Shown here: piece after piece, positions 44,797 to 57,905 of the stretch | Layout of the letters: each line of letters starts with the position of its first letter | Numbering within the stretch: the stretch's first letter is position 1 | NCBI GenBank assembly: GCA_021521415.1 | Contig: JAIQDT010002059.1 | Location: 343,275 to 407,274, forward strand | Source of the DNA: Bidens hawaiensis | Lineage: Eukaryota; Streptophyta; Magnoliopsida; Asterales; Asteraceae | Direction of reading: 5' to 3' | DNA: 64,000 bases | The notes under the pieces: model-generated | Database searches by the model: none | Told to the model about the DNA's origin: nothing | Seen by the model: the letters and a program-made list of their open reading frames with translations, nothing else | Position numbers and translations under genes: made by a program

Positions 44797-47700
44797 AACA
44801 CGAGCCATGGTAAAAATGGTAATTATAAGTTATAACATAAAGCAATACTTTTTCCATAATTCCTTTTGTCTATATACCATAAACTCTTTTTAAGTGTTTT
44901 TATTATTTAATTATATTATTATACCGTACTAGCAAATATCGATATCCTGAAAATTGGGTAATTATTAGTTATATTTTTCTGCTAAATTGTGTCTAACATC
45001 TAACTTCAACGGAATGTGAATCAATAACGGAAGATTGAGCATACACGAGTCCATGACTTTATCGCAACTCTTATGACAACCTCGGTTTCCCTAGTGAGTA
45101 GAGATTTGTAGAGTTCTTATTTCAAAATAATCGACTTCTAACCACGTCTTTCATTCAATCCATCGTCATCGAAAGAGTGAATTTTATGTTTCTTTGTGGT
45201 CCAAGTTCTTTTAGTTATCTTGAGCGCCACGCTAATTTGTAGTCTGAAAATTAACGTTGCTACAACTAATACATGATAATTGTATGAGTTTGAATACAAT
45301 TATACATTTGTTACAAAAGTAATTAACTTATTGGTGTATAAATGCATAATTACACAACATATTATACAAGAAGTCACATCTAAAAGAACTTGTGTAGCCT
45401 GCCTACCTCTGTCATTTTCTTATTCTCCATAATTATTTGTTGATACATCAGTAAATTAATTAATGTATGAGAGCGATTAGGTCCAATAGTTGTCACGAGA
45501 GCAATTAGGATTACATATACATATATGTACATATAATACTTAATATTAATCTTAATCTTAGTCGTCTGTATCTACAGTGATTTTCTATCGATCATTTTCT
45601 TTCATTTGCACCATGTTTAATTATGTAGGTCATTCTTTTTCCCCATGTCTAAATTTTTCAATTTTTTAAACAAATTTATATCATCTGGGAGACTTTGCTT
45701 ATACATTGCTTATGCGAAACTCGCTTTCGCATCACTCGCTAAGACGAAACTAGCACAACTTTGTCAAACCCTTTAGGTAAATCGTACGTCTTTAGCTCCT
45801 TTAGCTTGTAACTAAAAGCATTCTCAGCCGAAACATTTAATATGCAACAATCTCATATAACTCTTAACAACTCCATCCGATCTAAATTCGTCCACTGAAG
45901 TCATGTTTCTCACATCCTCCATAACAAAGTTTTAGAAAGTCACGAATACGGAGCCGATTGATTAAGGTAACTCGACTGCTCTTTCTTATTTTCGATTCCG
46001 ATTATTCAGTTTCAATGCCCTTTCAGTTTCGTTCAATGTTAGCCTAGGATTTAGTTATCGTGTCGAATATGCTTCTTTCTCTTTGGTTATATGTTTAGTT
46101 CTTTCTATTTGTATTTGGCATGAAGTGACATATATCAATCTTATACGTCTAGAGGTTGAATCAGGCATGAAATTTTAAAACTTGAATTCATTTGTATGCA
46201 ACATTTTCCTTTTTTACCTTATTTTAGTGTAAAGTGTGCAAATTTGGAAATATGCATCACACTTTCCAAACATCCACAAGCACATGTTATCAAGAACATG
46301 TCTATGAAAGCCTGTCATTTATATTTATTCGACATCAATCTAGCTACTTAGGCTATGTGTAGTCTGCAAAAAAGGAATTGTTGATTAAGGAGTGTAGTGG
46401 TATGTGTATGTGTGTGTATGCTACACATAAAAGAATTAAAATAATATTATTTTCAAACATGTAACAACGATAAAATTACGCTCCCCTAGTCGCCCCTTTT
46501 ATCGCCGGGGGAGGGAGGGTGGAAGGGTGTTCCTATTGAATATCGTTCAAAATGGTCAGAAATTGTAATTGTGGTCCAGTATACACAGCCTAAAATAAAG
46601 TTAAAGCTTCCTGAAACGTATGCAGTTTGTTTGATATAGATTTACTTGTCAGAAGAAGATGATTACTTAAATTTTATGGAATATTCTCAAAGTTAGAGCT
46701 TGCTATCTTAATTTGACTAAATGCAATAAAAAGGCAAGTCTCATTTAATTCTGAAGATAAAATTAAATATGAATATTGAATACTAGAGAACTCCAAGGTG
46801 AATTCAACATGAATAGGAAATTATAACTCAACAGATGTCATAAAAGTCTTATAACATTCTCAGCCTATTTCCTTAAAATATGTAAGGAGTATTTGTAAAT
46901 TATATTGTATGGTCATGAGTGGTTCTGAGTAAAGGAGAGAAAAATGTTATAAGAGAAAGTTAAATTTGACGAGTCACTATTCATACCCTATAATTTTTTA
47001 ATATTTTTGAAAAGTGGATATGAGTGGAGAAAAGAGAAAAAATAATGATAAAGGTATAAAAAAAATATTATTTAATTAAATAAAAGAAAAAACAGTAATT
47101 TGTAATGTAATTATATGATATATATAAATATAAGGTAGGAAATGGATTGGGAATACTCAAAAATTAAAGGAAATTGATTAAATGGTCGGAAAACATGATA
47201 TTTATATATTTACAAAACTTGGAAGAGTTGGCATTAGAGATGTGTACATTAAGCTTCATAGTTTGTAGTTCATTTTATCCTTTTCTTTTCTTTTTTTTAA
47301 TACTTTGAGCACCGACACTTTTCATAGTTTACAAATACATACAAAATATTTTTTAGATTTAGCCGCCAACATTTTTCTACTTTTAACTTTGATCACATAT
47401 ACTTTTCGTCTTTCACAATTTTTTTTTAAGATTTAAGTATAAATTTAATGTGTTAACACGCTGCAACGTATGTGTGTAGTTAATGTTTTTATGTATATTT
47501 TCCCCGTTTAACGGCCCCGTCGCAACGTTTAGTTTTTTTTTTTTCTGTATTTTATGTTTCGCTCTAATTTTGTGTGTTAACACAATGCAACGAACTTGTG
47601 TGGTTCAACGTTTTTACGTCTACTTCTTATTTATTTGTTCAATTTCCTTAATGGTTAATGTTAGTTATTTGGCCATGGGAGAGGGGATGACGGATGGTGG

Positions 47701-48400
47701 TGGTAACTTCATGTTTTCGAGTGGAGTTTAAATGTAATAAATTACTCACCCTTCGCAGCGGGAGAGGTGTTAATACTAGTTTTGAATATGTATGGATATA
47801 CAAACAAGTTTTTAATTGTAAAACTCATCGTTTAAGAACTCAAAGCCGCCTCACATTGCAAGTAGGAAACCTTTTTAACGTCATCTCCTTTCTACGCTAC
47901 GGCATGACATTTATGCAGTATAGTTTTGACGATCTAACATCTTAGATGCTAGTACCAACGTATACATCGTTGCATTTGTTATAAATTTATAACCCACTTA
48001 AAGTTTTATTTATTAGCCAAACTAAAACCTTTAGCTATCACATTAATGAATACATGTAAAAAAAAACGTTCCATGATTATTAAATTACATAACTAACACT
48101 TTTTAGTTTTTACAAGTACTGTAAACACACATGTTATACCCTTTTTTATAACCAATTAAAAAACTATAAAACCAAATTGTAATTTTTGGTTTAACATTAC
48201 ATTATTAACCCAACTACCACTTTACACTAAACAAGAAAGTATCTGAATATAAAAAAGATCTTTTATAAAACTTTCCATGATTAAAACGGGTCCGAGTGGA
48301 TGATGATCCCACCATTTTTGGCATCATTATATTAAACAATTAAATATATTAAAACCCAATATATTAAATAATTAAATATATTAAAACCCAATAAAATAAA
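44797..48400. other. Gene-poor AT-rich stretch
   Basis: No exon structure with protein similarity was found. 45690-45770 has imperfectly repeated TATGCGAAACTCGCTTTCGC-like words, 46480-46530 a GC-rich hairpin-like patch (CCCCTTTTATCGCCGGGGGAGGGAGG), and 47380-47620 a duplicated AACACA/GCAACGTATGTGTG pattern. 48330-48395 holds a 30-bp duplicated AATTAAATATATTAAAACCC. Confidence 0.5.
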
Positions 48401-48401
48401 G

Positions 48402-48553
48402 GGATTTTTACATATTTCCCCTTCCTAAACAAGGGAAATTACATATTTTTTCAAAATACAAGTTTTTAATGCAAAATGTACAATGCTCTTTAAGCATGGT
48501 TTAGAGAAATATGTAATTTCAAAGTTTAGAAAGGGGAAATATGTAAATGCCCC
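48402..48553. mobile_element. Short foldback MITE-like unit
   Basis: Left arm GGATTTTTACATATTTCCCCTTCCTAAAC returns inverted as GTTTAGAAAGGGGAAATATGTAAATGCC at the right. About 95 bp separate the arms. No target duplication confirmed. Confidence 0.75.
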
Positions 48554-48671
48554 ATAAATAAAAAAACTAAATTATTATCATGAGCTAATCCGTGTTTTCG
48601 TCCCATTTTGTTTTATGCCAGAAAGTTTTGCTCTTGTGACGACACGATTGTCAAGTGGCAGCCACCGATAG

Positions 48672-48888
48672 TAGGGATGAGATCCGTACTGTACCGGTAT
48701 TGAAAATCTCGGTCCCAAAAATCATAAATTATTGGTACTGGTACTGTACTAAACGTAAAAATTCGGGAAATACCGGTACTGAACCGTACCGGTCCCGAAA
48801 CTCAAAACTTTGGTATCAATTCGATACCGATGGTACGAATCAATACCGATTTCGGTACCGGTACCAAATTTGTTTGTTTCTAGCCGGT
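48672..48888. repeat. Second TAGGGATGAG...GGTACCGG element, right end degraded
   Basis: Starts TAGGGATGAGATCCGTACTGTACCGG and contains the same GGTACCGG(T/A)ACC words as 42912-43178. The right-hand inverted end is lost where the next repeat (48889-49126) begins. Confidence 0.7.
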
Positions 48889-49126
48889 AGAGGTGCTCAA
48901 AATGGGTATTTTCAGGAGTGGGAACCGGGTATTATCAATAAAAGTCAAAACCGGGTCGGGTAGGAATCGATTCCATGTATAGTTGGGTTTGACCAGGTTT
49001 TCCGGGTAGGGTCGAGTTTTGACTGGGTATTTCCGGTTCCGGGTACGGTTCCACGGAGAAATCCTGTACCAGGTCATACCAGCGGGGCAGATACTAACAG
49101 GAACCGAGTATTTTGTGCACCTTTAA
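48889..49126. repeat. AGAGGTGCTCAAAA...TTTTGTGCACCTTT element
   Basis: Ends AGAGGTGCTCAAAATGGGTATTTTC and GAACCGAGTATTTTGTGCACCTTT are inverted. The interior is GGGTA/ACCGGGT-rich. It is a ~240-bp relative of 10060-10112 and 43741-44796. Confidence 0.75.
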
Positions 49127-49620
49127 CCGGCGGTACGATTTTCCGGAGAACGTCAAAGTCAAACTCTGAAGTCAGCGTGAGTCCAGTTAAGACAACATAG
49201 TGTAGTCATTTTGGGACAACCCAGATTGTGAAATAGCTGTCTTTCTAAAAATAAATAAAAAAGTAAATAAAAGCATGAAGAAAAAATAAAATAAAGTAGT
49301 GTTGTGCTACATTGAATGCCTTCATTTCATTTCTTCAACATTGACGGATAAATCAATTTCCATAAAAGATTCAATCTTCACACCACACCTCACAAATCCC
49401 CTTCTGGGTTTTCTAATTCGACCCGAATTACAACCGGGTTCGGTTCGATTTTCGGTGAATGTGTGATCTCGTTAGCTCAATTTGAGGTACATATTTTCGC
49501 CCAAAAACCAGTCAAATTATTAATTTTTATTAACTAATTTCACAATCTTGATCAACAGAAGCAATACCCAGATCACAAACATTTGATCTTTCGAATCTTT
49601 GAATCCAATTTCTTGATCAA

Positions 49621-52600
49621 ATGGCTGTTGTTGAAAATGGGTCTGATGTTGACCAGTCAACAAACTCATCCCACCATCACAATCAGCAGCCGGTGAAGAT
49701 GACGTCACTGCCGCCGGCGCCGGAGACGGCTGCCGGAAATGGGTACGACGGCGGTGATGGGTTTAAGAAAGAAATTAAGGATTTGGAAGAAATGTTATCA
49801 AAGCTTAATCCAATGGCTGAAGAATTTATCCCAAATCAAAGACCTGCATTGCTGACGTCATCAGCTGCATATTTTGGTTATGCTGCTGTTAATAATTTCT
49901 TGGTGCAAACTAATAACAATGGGCTTGCTAATGGCAGTCCCACAAGAAGGGTATACACACACACACACATATATATGTCATTACAGAATAATTAACGTTT
50001 TTTATAATTTTTTGTGTATGTTAATGTTATTTGAGGATAGTTTTATCACTTTTTATATCTATTTTTAAGATAACAATTATGAAAACTAGTTTTTACACAT
50101 ATCTAATTTTTTTTACATATATGTAAATTGGTTATTACATAAATTTTACACGTATGTGATTTATATATGTAATCAAAAAGTTATATATAAAATATGGTAA
50201 AACTAGTCTAAAACAATGTTAATATATGAAAATTAAAACAATGTTTGGTTGTTATGGGTTCTTAGAAGTTCTTAACTTTTTTGGAGTTCTAAAATGATAC
50301 CAACCCTATATATATATATGTTTGTGTGTGTTATAAATTTTGTTAATGATCCTGGCTTTCTACTTTTGTTTTAGGGTGTTTGGATAGAAAGTTAGAAACA
50401 AAGTGCTATAGTCTTGATAATAAGTTATAAAGTTAAAAAAAAAAATTATTTTCGACTTTTGGTAATCTTAATTGGGGGTGTTTGGATGGAAACAAACTGC
50501 GATGATCTTGATCATAAATTATGAATTTTTAACAATCTTGATGTTATCTTGATTCGGGGGTGTTTGGATAGAAGCAAACAACAAATAATCTTGATTATAA
50601 GATATAAAGTTTTAAAATTTTCTTTTCCACTTTTAGTAATCTTGGTTGAGGGTGTTTGAATGGAAACAAACTGCGATGATCTTGATCATAAATTATGAAT
50701 TTTTAACAATCTTGATGTTATCTTGATTCGGGGGTGTTTGGATAGAAGCAAACAACAAATAATCTTTGATTATAAGATATAAAGTTTTAAAATTTTTATT
50801 TTCCACTTTTAGTAATCTTGGTTGAGGGTGTTTGAATGGAAACAAACTGCGATGATCTTGATTATAAATTATGAATTTTTAACAATCTTGATGTTATCTT
50901 GATTCGGGGGTGTTTGGATAGAAGCAAACTGCAATAATCTTGATTATAAATTATAAATTATTACTTTTTAATAATCTTGATATTAAAAACTGCAATAATC
51001 TTGATTATAAAGTATGCATTTTTAATGATCTTGATTTCCCCCTTTTAATAATCTTGATTATCTGTTGTTTGGAGGTTAGGGTGAAATAATCAGTTTGGGA
51101 ATTGCCTATCCAAATTGTGCTGGTTACAACTGATTATCCAGACTGTAATTTACCTGATCGTGCTGGCTATTGGTTAGCAGGGTATTTGTGGGCCCGTGAG
51201 TTTATCGATAACGGGTTCTCGTGGTTACAAAAAAATTGATTATCTGCATATAAAAGTTTAACTAAGCATAGATTATGATTATTAACTTGTAACTTACCCT
51301 ATTATTTATGATGTTTATGACCAGAAGGGGAATTTTAGTTATGGGAAAAGAAGGATGAACAGCCGAACCAGCATGGCCCAACGTGACGATGTGATTAAAA
51401 GAACGGTTTACGTGTCTGATATTGATCAGCAGGTAAAGAAGGAATCATATATTTATTTTTATGATTTGTTGTTCTTTTGTTGATTATTAGTCATAACTTT
51501 AGATATATGATGATGTAGGTAACTGAAGAACAACTTGCGGCTCTCTTCGTTAATTGTGGGCAGGTAAACATGCTACGGTTTTGTGAGTTTATTGTATTAC
51601 AACTTGAAAACTGACTGATTTCGTGAAGATCTTACTTTTTTTTTTTTGGAAATTTAAGGTTGTGGACTGTCGTGTATGTGGTGACCCTAATTCCGTTCTT
51701 CATTTTGCATTTATAGAATTTACCGATGAGGGTACGTGAATAATGATTTTAAAATTTAGTATCGAGTAAATACTTAATTTTTTTTCCATTTTTTGTGATT
51801 GTATTTAATGTGTTTGCAGAAGGTGCAAGGAAAGCGTTGACACTTAGTGGAACTATGCTTGGGTACTATCCTGTTAGGGTTCTACCTTCAAAAACCGCAA
51901 TCGCACCCGTAAATCCAACTTTTCTACCCCAGGTGATGCTCTTTTACCTTTGACTTTTCAAGACTTTGACTTTTGTTGACCTCGATAAGCTATGAAATAC
52001 ACGTTTTGACTTTTAAAAAATTTTGTTTTATAGTCTGAAGACGAGAGGGAAATGTGTGCAAGAACTATTTACTGCACTAACATCGATAAGAAGGTAAATT
52101 CATTTACTTTCTTTTCTTTAATGCATATGATGATTAAATTATTTTGGATATACTTTTTTTAATCAGGTCACTCAAGCCGATGTCAAACTCTTCTTTGAAA
52201 CACTCTGTGGCGAGGTATGCGGCTGCCCGTTTTAAAAACTCCAAAAAATATACTCTTATTAGTTATTTCTTAAATTTCAAACCACACGTTGTGGAATTTG
52301 TTATTTTCTAGGTTTATCGCTTGAGGTTGCTTGGGGATTATAATCACTCCACTCGTATCGCCTTTGTTGAGTTTGTAATGGTAAATTTTCATGATACTTT
52401 TAGCGCATTTTTGTTGCTTAAAAAAGGAATTAACTTGAAGCATATAAATACACAAAACTTGATTATTAATCCTTAGTGACGCAGGCCCTACTAAATCTTG
52501 GATCGTATAATATTTTAGTTAAATACAATTTCGTAATTTGAGTGCATGTATCGTATATTTTTTTTTCCGGGTTTATTACACTAAATTGTAACTTTCTTTC

Positions 52601-53674
52601 ACCTTTTTGTCAGTATACGACATACGTAAGAACAAAATTAAATTTTTTTCCATTATATGTGGCATACGTTTAATTTGTTTGCCACTGTATGTGATTAACC
52701 TTCTATAGGAGGTAAAATGACGATGTGACACGCTACATCTTGAAAAACCTGGTGTCACCTCACCGTTTACCTGCTACAAAAGGTTAGTTACGTAAAATAG
52801 TTGACAAAAAAAAGCATGTTGCGAGGAAAATAATTAATTTTTTTACATACAATGACAAAATGTGAAAGTAAGTTACATTTCCGTTTCAAATATATTTTCT
52901 TAAAAATCTTGGTATTTACAGTATTGTTTTTTGCAGGCCGAGAGTGCAATTGCAGCTCTGAACTGCAGTGGCGCTGTGCTGGGAGCATTGCCAATAAGGT
53001 TGAGTGGTCTTTTTCTGTCGTTTTATTTATAAACGGGTCGATGCAGGTTATGTTTAATCTTGGGCAAAATAAAAAAACAGAAAGCTTTAAAGGAAACGAG
53101 GCAAATGGGTCGAAATTTGTCAATAGTGTATATTTAAGGTTAAACCATACGAAATAAAAACAAACTCGACATTTGTTTTCTTCTGATTTTAGTAACCAAC
53201 TTTAAATTAGAAGCAAAATAGAAACCCCTTTATTACAGATTTTAGCTACCATATTACATTTTCATTTTTTGTTGATTTTTCGATAAATACTTATGTGGCG
53301 TCTTATTTGTCATTTTAGTGGTTATGCCATGTGCATCTGATATGATTTCAAATGTATTATTTTTAAATACATTTTAAGAATATTATTTTTCATATTAATT
53401 TATTTTTGTGACGTTCGATGTCCCATGGACATTAAAATCAGTTAAAATGCGTTGATCCGATCGGTTGCTAAAAATCAGTAATTATTTGTTAGCTGGTTTA
53501 TTTACTTCTAAAAGTCAACTTATTTCTAAAAACTTATATAAATATTAAAGCATGTTTACGGTCAACCCGACTTGTCTGACCCGTCCATTTTCTCCCTTGA
53601 TAAATGCTTCTGATTTGGACCCGTTTTGATGCAGGGTGAGCCCGTCAAAGACGCCAGTGAGGCCACGTGTTTGA
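49621..53674 (+). CDS. PABP-interacting RNA-binding protein of the CID8-13 type, 10 coding exons
   Basis: Coding exons 49621-49950, 51325-51432, 51519-51563, 51659-51731, 51820-51932, 52034-52093, 52167-52214, 52312-52380, 52937-52998 and 53635-53674 join to 315 codons with GT-AG borders. Around residues 60-75 LNPMAEEFIP is a PAM2 motif that binds the MLLE domain of poly(A)-binding protein. A basic, NLS-like patch (GKRRMNSRTSMAQRDDVIKR, ~115-135) leads to RRM1 (RNP2 VYVSDI, RNP1 FAFIEF) and RRM2 (RNP2 IYCTNI, RNP1 IAFVEF). The C-terminus is PSKTPVRPRV. This is the layout of Arabidopsis CID8-CID13, nuclear/cytoplasmic RNA-binding proteins of unclear specific targets. A 72-nt 5' UTR intron (49487-49558) is likely. 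Intron 1 carries a ~175-bp tandem repeat. Confidence 0.93.
50470..51060 (+). repeat. ~175-bp tandem repeat in intron 1 of the CID-type gene
   Basis: GATTCGGGGGTGTTTGGATAG starts at 50551, 50725 and 50901, with (A/C)AATCTTGAT(T/C)ATAA words alternating between. A further, shorter unit precedes (50470-50550). The words GTGTTTGGA(T/A)(A/G)GAA are also typical of MITE ends in this window. Confidence 0.85.
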
Positions 53675-54669
53675 AACCTTTAGCTAACTTCATGTCCCAC
53701 TTTTATTTATATTTTCTTTAACCTTCATTTTTTTTTAAAGATTTTATGATAATGCACTTTTCTAATAATACTAATTATTATTATTATTATTATTATTAAC
53801 CACCTCTTTTTTCAAACAAAACATCAAATTTAGTGCAATACTATTTGCTACAAAAATAAACTAATAATTTTAACTCCTTTGAATATCTTTTTTATGTTAT
53901 ATGCTTATCATGTATTGGTTGATTTGAATAATTACTGGATTTATAAGAAAATAATTTATACGAAGTATAATTAGTATATTGGAGTTTTAAAATGGTTCAA
54001 TGCAAAATATAAAATTTATCTTTTATCAAGCATTTATATTTTTTATTAATAAAATTTTAAATTAATTGCTTTATTAAAGAGCTATAAAGTTAAATATACA
54101 TCTTATTTATAAAAAAAATTCAAAAGAAAATCATGAAAATGAATAAATCTTGATAATCAAAATTAGTGAACAGTTGAACACTGATTTAACTATTTACAAC
54201 CCACAAAATATTAGCTTTTTCAATCAAATAACACAAACTACTATTTGGCATCTTTGAGCATAATATACCACGAGACACGTGTTTTTATCGGGTGAAGATT
54301 ATGTCTAATAGCGTCTCATGGTGTAATTTCCACCTAATGAGTCATCACTAACGTATTTTTCGCATAGTTTGAACTAGGGTTGACCCCAAGGTGTGCGAGC
54401 CACACCGCCAAACGAGGCCCTTTCTCCAAGGGCCTAATATTATATATGTATGTATGAAACCCTAAAAAACTTAACGATAAAAGAAAAAAGGGTATATCTT
54501 TTTAATACTATATTTTTTTGCCATTTTTATTGTTATAACGTTAATCATCATTTAAAAAAAATAGTTTGTAAAATTCGTTACTCGTTAGGGTCTAGACTAT
54601 AAATTCTCAGGACCGGTCTGATAAGAACACATGTCGTATTTTGTTAGTTCATTTCATATGCTAACATTT
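53675..54669. other. Downstream region of the CID-type gene, AT-rich
   Basis: It includes the gene's 3' UTR (first ~150 bp), (TTA)n near 53769-53797, and an AT-rich stretch with no gene. 54250-54460 contains GAACTAGGGTTGACCCCAAGGTG and CCAAGGGCCTAATATT, likely degraded repeat. Confidence 0.5.
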
Positions 54670-55086
54670 AGGGGTGCAAACGAACTGAGCTCTCGCGAGC
54701 TACTCGAGATCGGCTTGTTAAAAAACTCGATCAAACCGAGCTTAATCGAGCCTAAGCCCGAGCTCAAGCCTAAAAGTAAGCTCGCTTAATAAATGACCCA
54801 GAGCCCGAGCTTCATTTATTGAGCTCAAGCCGGCTCGCAAGCCTAAACGAGTCTGCCATTTTTATTATTTTTTAAAACATATATTTAATAATTATTAATA
54901 TATACCCTCTATACATAATGTAAAAAATAAATATAAATAACTAAATAATATATATTATTTTATACATAAAATTATAATAAAAAATTATAACTATGTAAAA
55001 TAAATAATTGATACATAGTAAACGAGTTGAGCCCGAGCTCTATAAGTTCAACGAGTCGAGCACTGGCTCGACTCGTTTGCACCCCT
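54670..55086. repeat. GAGCTCGAGC-family element, best-preserved copy
   Basis: AGGGGTGCAAACGAACTGAGC at the left and GGCTCGACTCGTTTGCACCCCT at the right: the outer 13 bases pair perfectly. Inner words CGAGCTTAATCGAGCC and GAGCCCGAGC are self-complementary, and the centre (54860-55020) is AT-rich. About 417 bp, no coding capacity. Flanks CATTT/ACTAA show no clear duplication. Confidence 0.88.
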
Positions 55087-55300
55087 ACTAATAACATTTC
55101 ACATATTTTATACCCAAAAATGATATGTGGAAAAAGGTAAACGTTTGTAAGAATATTTTAACTTAATTTAATCAGTATCAACTAATCCATATTCGTTATC
55201 TTTCAAAATTTGAATGTATATTAATATATTGTTTTATTATACATAGTATACATATATATAAATGTAAACGGGTTCATTAAACATTGAAACCTCATTCAAT

Positions 55301-55375
55301 CATAAACGTAAGATACTTGAATTCATATTCGGCGGCATATAGAGACAAACAAATTATCGGTTTGTCCTTTTCTGC

Positions 55376-55431
<56 letters not shown>

Positions 55432-55506
55432 GCAGAAAAGGACAAACCGATAATTTGTTTGTCTCTATATGCCGCCGAATATGAATTCAAGTATCTTACG
55501 TTTATG
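55301..55506. repeat. Perfect 80-bp inverted repeat around an (AT)n core
   Basis: 55301-55380 (CATAAACGTAAGATACTTGA...CTGCGTGCA) is matched without mismatch by the reverse complement at 55427-55506. The spacer 55381-55426 is pure (TA)n. Just beyond, 55507-55560 repeats part of the arm (GATACTTGATATGAATAATTTG, TTTGTCTCTATATATAT). No protein coding is indicated; as RNA it would form a perfect long hairpin. Confidence 0.95.
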
Positions 55507-55560
55507 ATACTTGATATGAATAATTTGTTTGTCTCTATATATATATATATATATATATAT

Positions 55561-56870
55561 TAATATTATAATAATAATTTTATATTATAAAATTATACAT
55601 GAGTAATTACTTTAGTTCAAAATGTGCGTTTAATAGGTTAACCAGATAACAAACATTTCGTGTTGTATCGGCACGACGATGTGAATTCAGTCGGTATCAA
55701 TTAGTTTCGTAACAGTCTTGACAATAAACCCGGAAAAATAAATGAATAGATTAATATTGACACTCGTATAGCTCGTAATAAAAAAAAACATATTTAAAAC
55801 GACTTGTAGTAGGCCGGTAATGCCCGCACGGTGTGGTTGGAACTTGGAAGTCAGCACAAATTCGGTCGATATCGGGTTACAACATCATAACTAAACAAAG
55901 ATAATTGGTCAAAGATCAAATACAAAAGAATAAGGCTATGTGTTGTGGTCCAGCGAACAATGGCTTCAACAGATAAATTGAGCCAAGTCACTCGCGAAAA
56001 CCGCAACAGGTGCCAAGTGAACGGTGGCTTCAACAGCACACGTGAACCAGCCAGCGGCCGCGATAGGCAAAAAGTGAAGGGACATGGACGCAAATGGCTA
56101 GCGAACCACAGCGGGCTCAAGCGAACTGTGGGGCGGACGACAAAGAGTGAAGGGTTAGGTCCGGTCAGCGCCAATGACGCAATATGATAGGTAGAATCTT
56201 GGTGGTGACTTCATCCACAACAGATAGCCTAACACATTTGAAACAAAACAAAACCTATGGCGAATCACAAACTATACAAACAAAACCCACGTGTTGCAAT
56301 GCCAAACTGACATGAATTCGATTGGAATCGACAATAAATTGTGAACATAAATTAGTAAGCTAAAAAATAACAAGATAAAAAAATGTTAGCGTGGCTCAAC
56401 CATGATCAGCCACCCCAATCACTAGGACCAATCAGCTTCTTACCGTACCAACCGATAGTTATTGATAAGTATAAAATTTCATTTGTGCGGATCCCACCAC
56501 ACTGTAGTATATTATATAATAAGACGTAAGATTCGGGACAAATAGAATTAACATATTAAACACGTAAGAGCATTCCCATCCAATTACCTAACATATATTC
56601 ATATGTATCATATAACTATACTAAAATCAATGTATTTTCCGTTTTATGTTCAATTAAATAATACTTTTTATACCTTTATCGTTATATTTTCTCTTTCCTT
56701 CACTCACAACCACTTTCAGAATATATAAATAAATATACGGCATGAATATTGAAACACCAAATTTAACTTTTCCATATAATATTTTTTCTTTCCTCCACTC
56801 GAAACCACCTATAGCCATACCATGTAATTTATAGATTTCCCCTCACATATTTGTAATACTCTAAGGTAGT
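55561..56870. other. Intergenic stretch, no gene recognised
   Basis: AT-rich at both sides, with a GC-richer block at 55800-56220 (GGCCGCGATAGGC, GCGAACCACAGCGGG) that may be an old transposon remnant. The block has short open frames on both strands but no domain I recognise. Confidence 0.5.
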
Positions 56871-56871
56871 G

Positions 56872-57418
56872 TTTGGTATGCAGGAATGACAGTAGGAATG
56901 GAATGATTCATTACGTGGGAGTGAAAAAAGTGGTGTTTGGTTGTTCAATGGAATGGAATCATCCATTACACATGGAATCTCATTCCATCAAAACCATTCC
57001 TTCCCACCCCCTTCTTTTTTTTTTCATTCCATTCCTTATTCACCATACTTTCTCAACAATACTACCACCTAACTATAACCACCACCACTACCATTGGCAC
57101 CACCACCAACTGCCGACACCACCGCCGCCGCCACCATCGCCACCATTTTCGTCGCCGGAGCTACCACCGTCGCCATTATAGTTTTTTTTTTTTTGGTTAA
57201 AAACTATTTTGAGATATGAGTGTTTTTATTATTTCTATTTCATTTCTACAATTTTTTTGGATACCAAACAATAAAAATTAATAATTGATTTCATTCTCAT
57301 ATGTTAACCAAAAAAGACAAATGAATTGTAATGATCCATTTCATTCTCTTGTCAATTCCATTCATTCTCTCATTCTATTCCTCCTTCATTCCATTACCTC
57401 CAACTAAGCATACCCTAA
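56872..57418. mobile_element. MITE-like GGAATG element with ACC/CCG simple repeat inside
   Basis: The left side GTAGTGTTTGGTATGCAGGAATG and right side CATTACCTCCAACTAAGCATACCC are loosely inverted (GGTATGC / GCATACC) and both sides carry GGAATGGAATG or its complement. The centre (57060-57180) is a CCACCA/CCGCCG simple repeat followed by poly-T. Confidence 0.6.
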
Positions 57419-57472
57419 ATAACTAAACTAGAGTAATTACAGTTTTGAATACGAAAAATAACATAGTTTAAG

Positions 57473-57665
57473 GGGGTGTTTGGGATTCCTTATTTTTACT
57501 TCCTTATAACTTATGACTTATGATAAGTTAAAAAAAAGTGTTAAGGTTTCCTTATTATGTGAGAGGAAATATTGATAAGTTACACATTTATAACTTATGA
57601 CTTCTCCTTATAACTTATAAGTTATAACTATAAGTTGGTGAAAATTATGAATCCAAACAGCCCCT
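57473..57665. mobile_element. PIF/Harbinger-like (Tourist-type) MITE upstream of GIF
   Basis: Ends GGGGGTGTTTGGGATTC and GAATCCAAACAGCCCC form a 15-bp imperfect inverted pair, flanked by TAA on both sides (TTTAAG before, CTAAATAA after), which fits the TAA target duplication of Tourist MITEs. The interior repeats TATAACTTAT(G/A) words. About 190 bp. Confidence 0.75.
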
Positions 57666-57792
57666 AAATAATTTATATTTTATTCTAACCCTATATATAT
57701 GATAATAATAATAAATCTTTGTTTCTTTTAAATTCATTTTTTGTTTGATTTGGTTGCAGGGTTTAGGGTTCTGACGTGTCTCCGGCGACAAA

Positions 57793-57865
57793 ATGCAACA
57801 GCAACCACCGCCGTCGAATACACCTCTCAATGCAATCACCGCCGATCAGATTCAAAAGGTTTAAA

Positions 57866-57905
<40 letters not shown>

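Noticed and set aside
55851..56174. Possible gene on the minus strand (107 codons) in a GC-richer block
   Set aside because: No recognisable domain, no splice or promoter context, and an equally open frame on the other strand.
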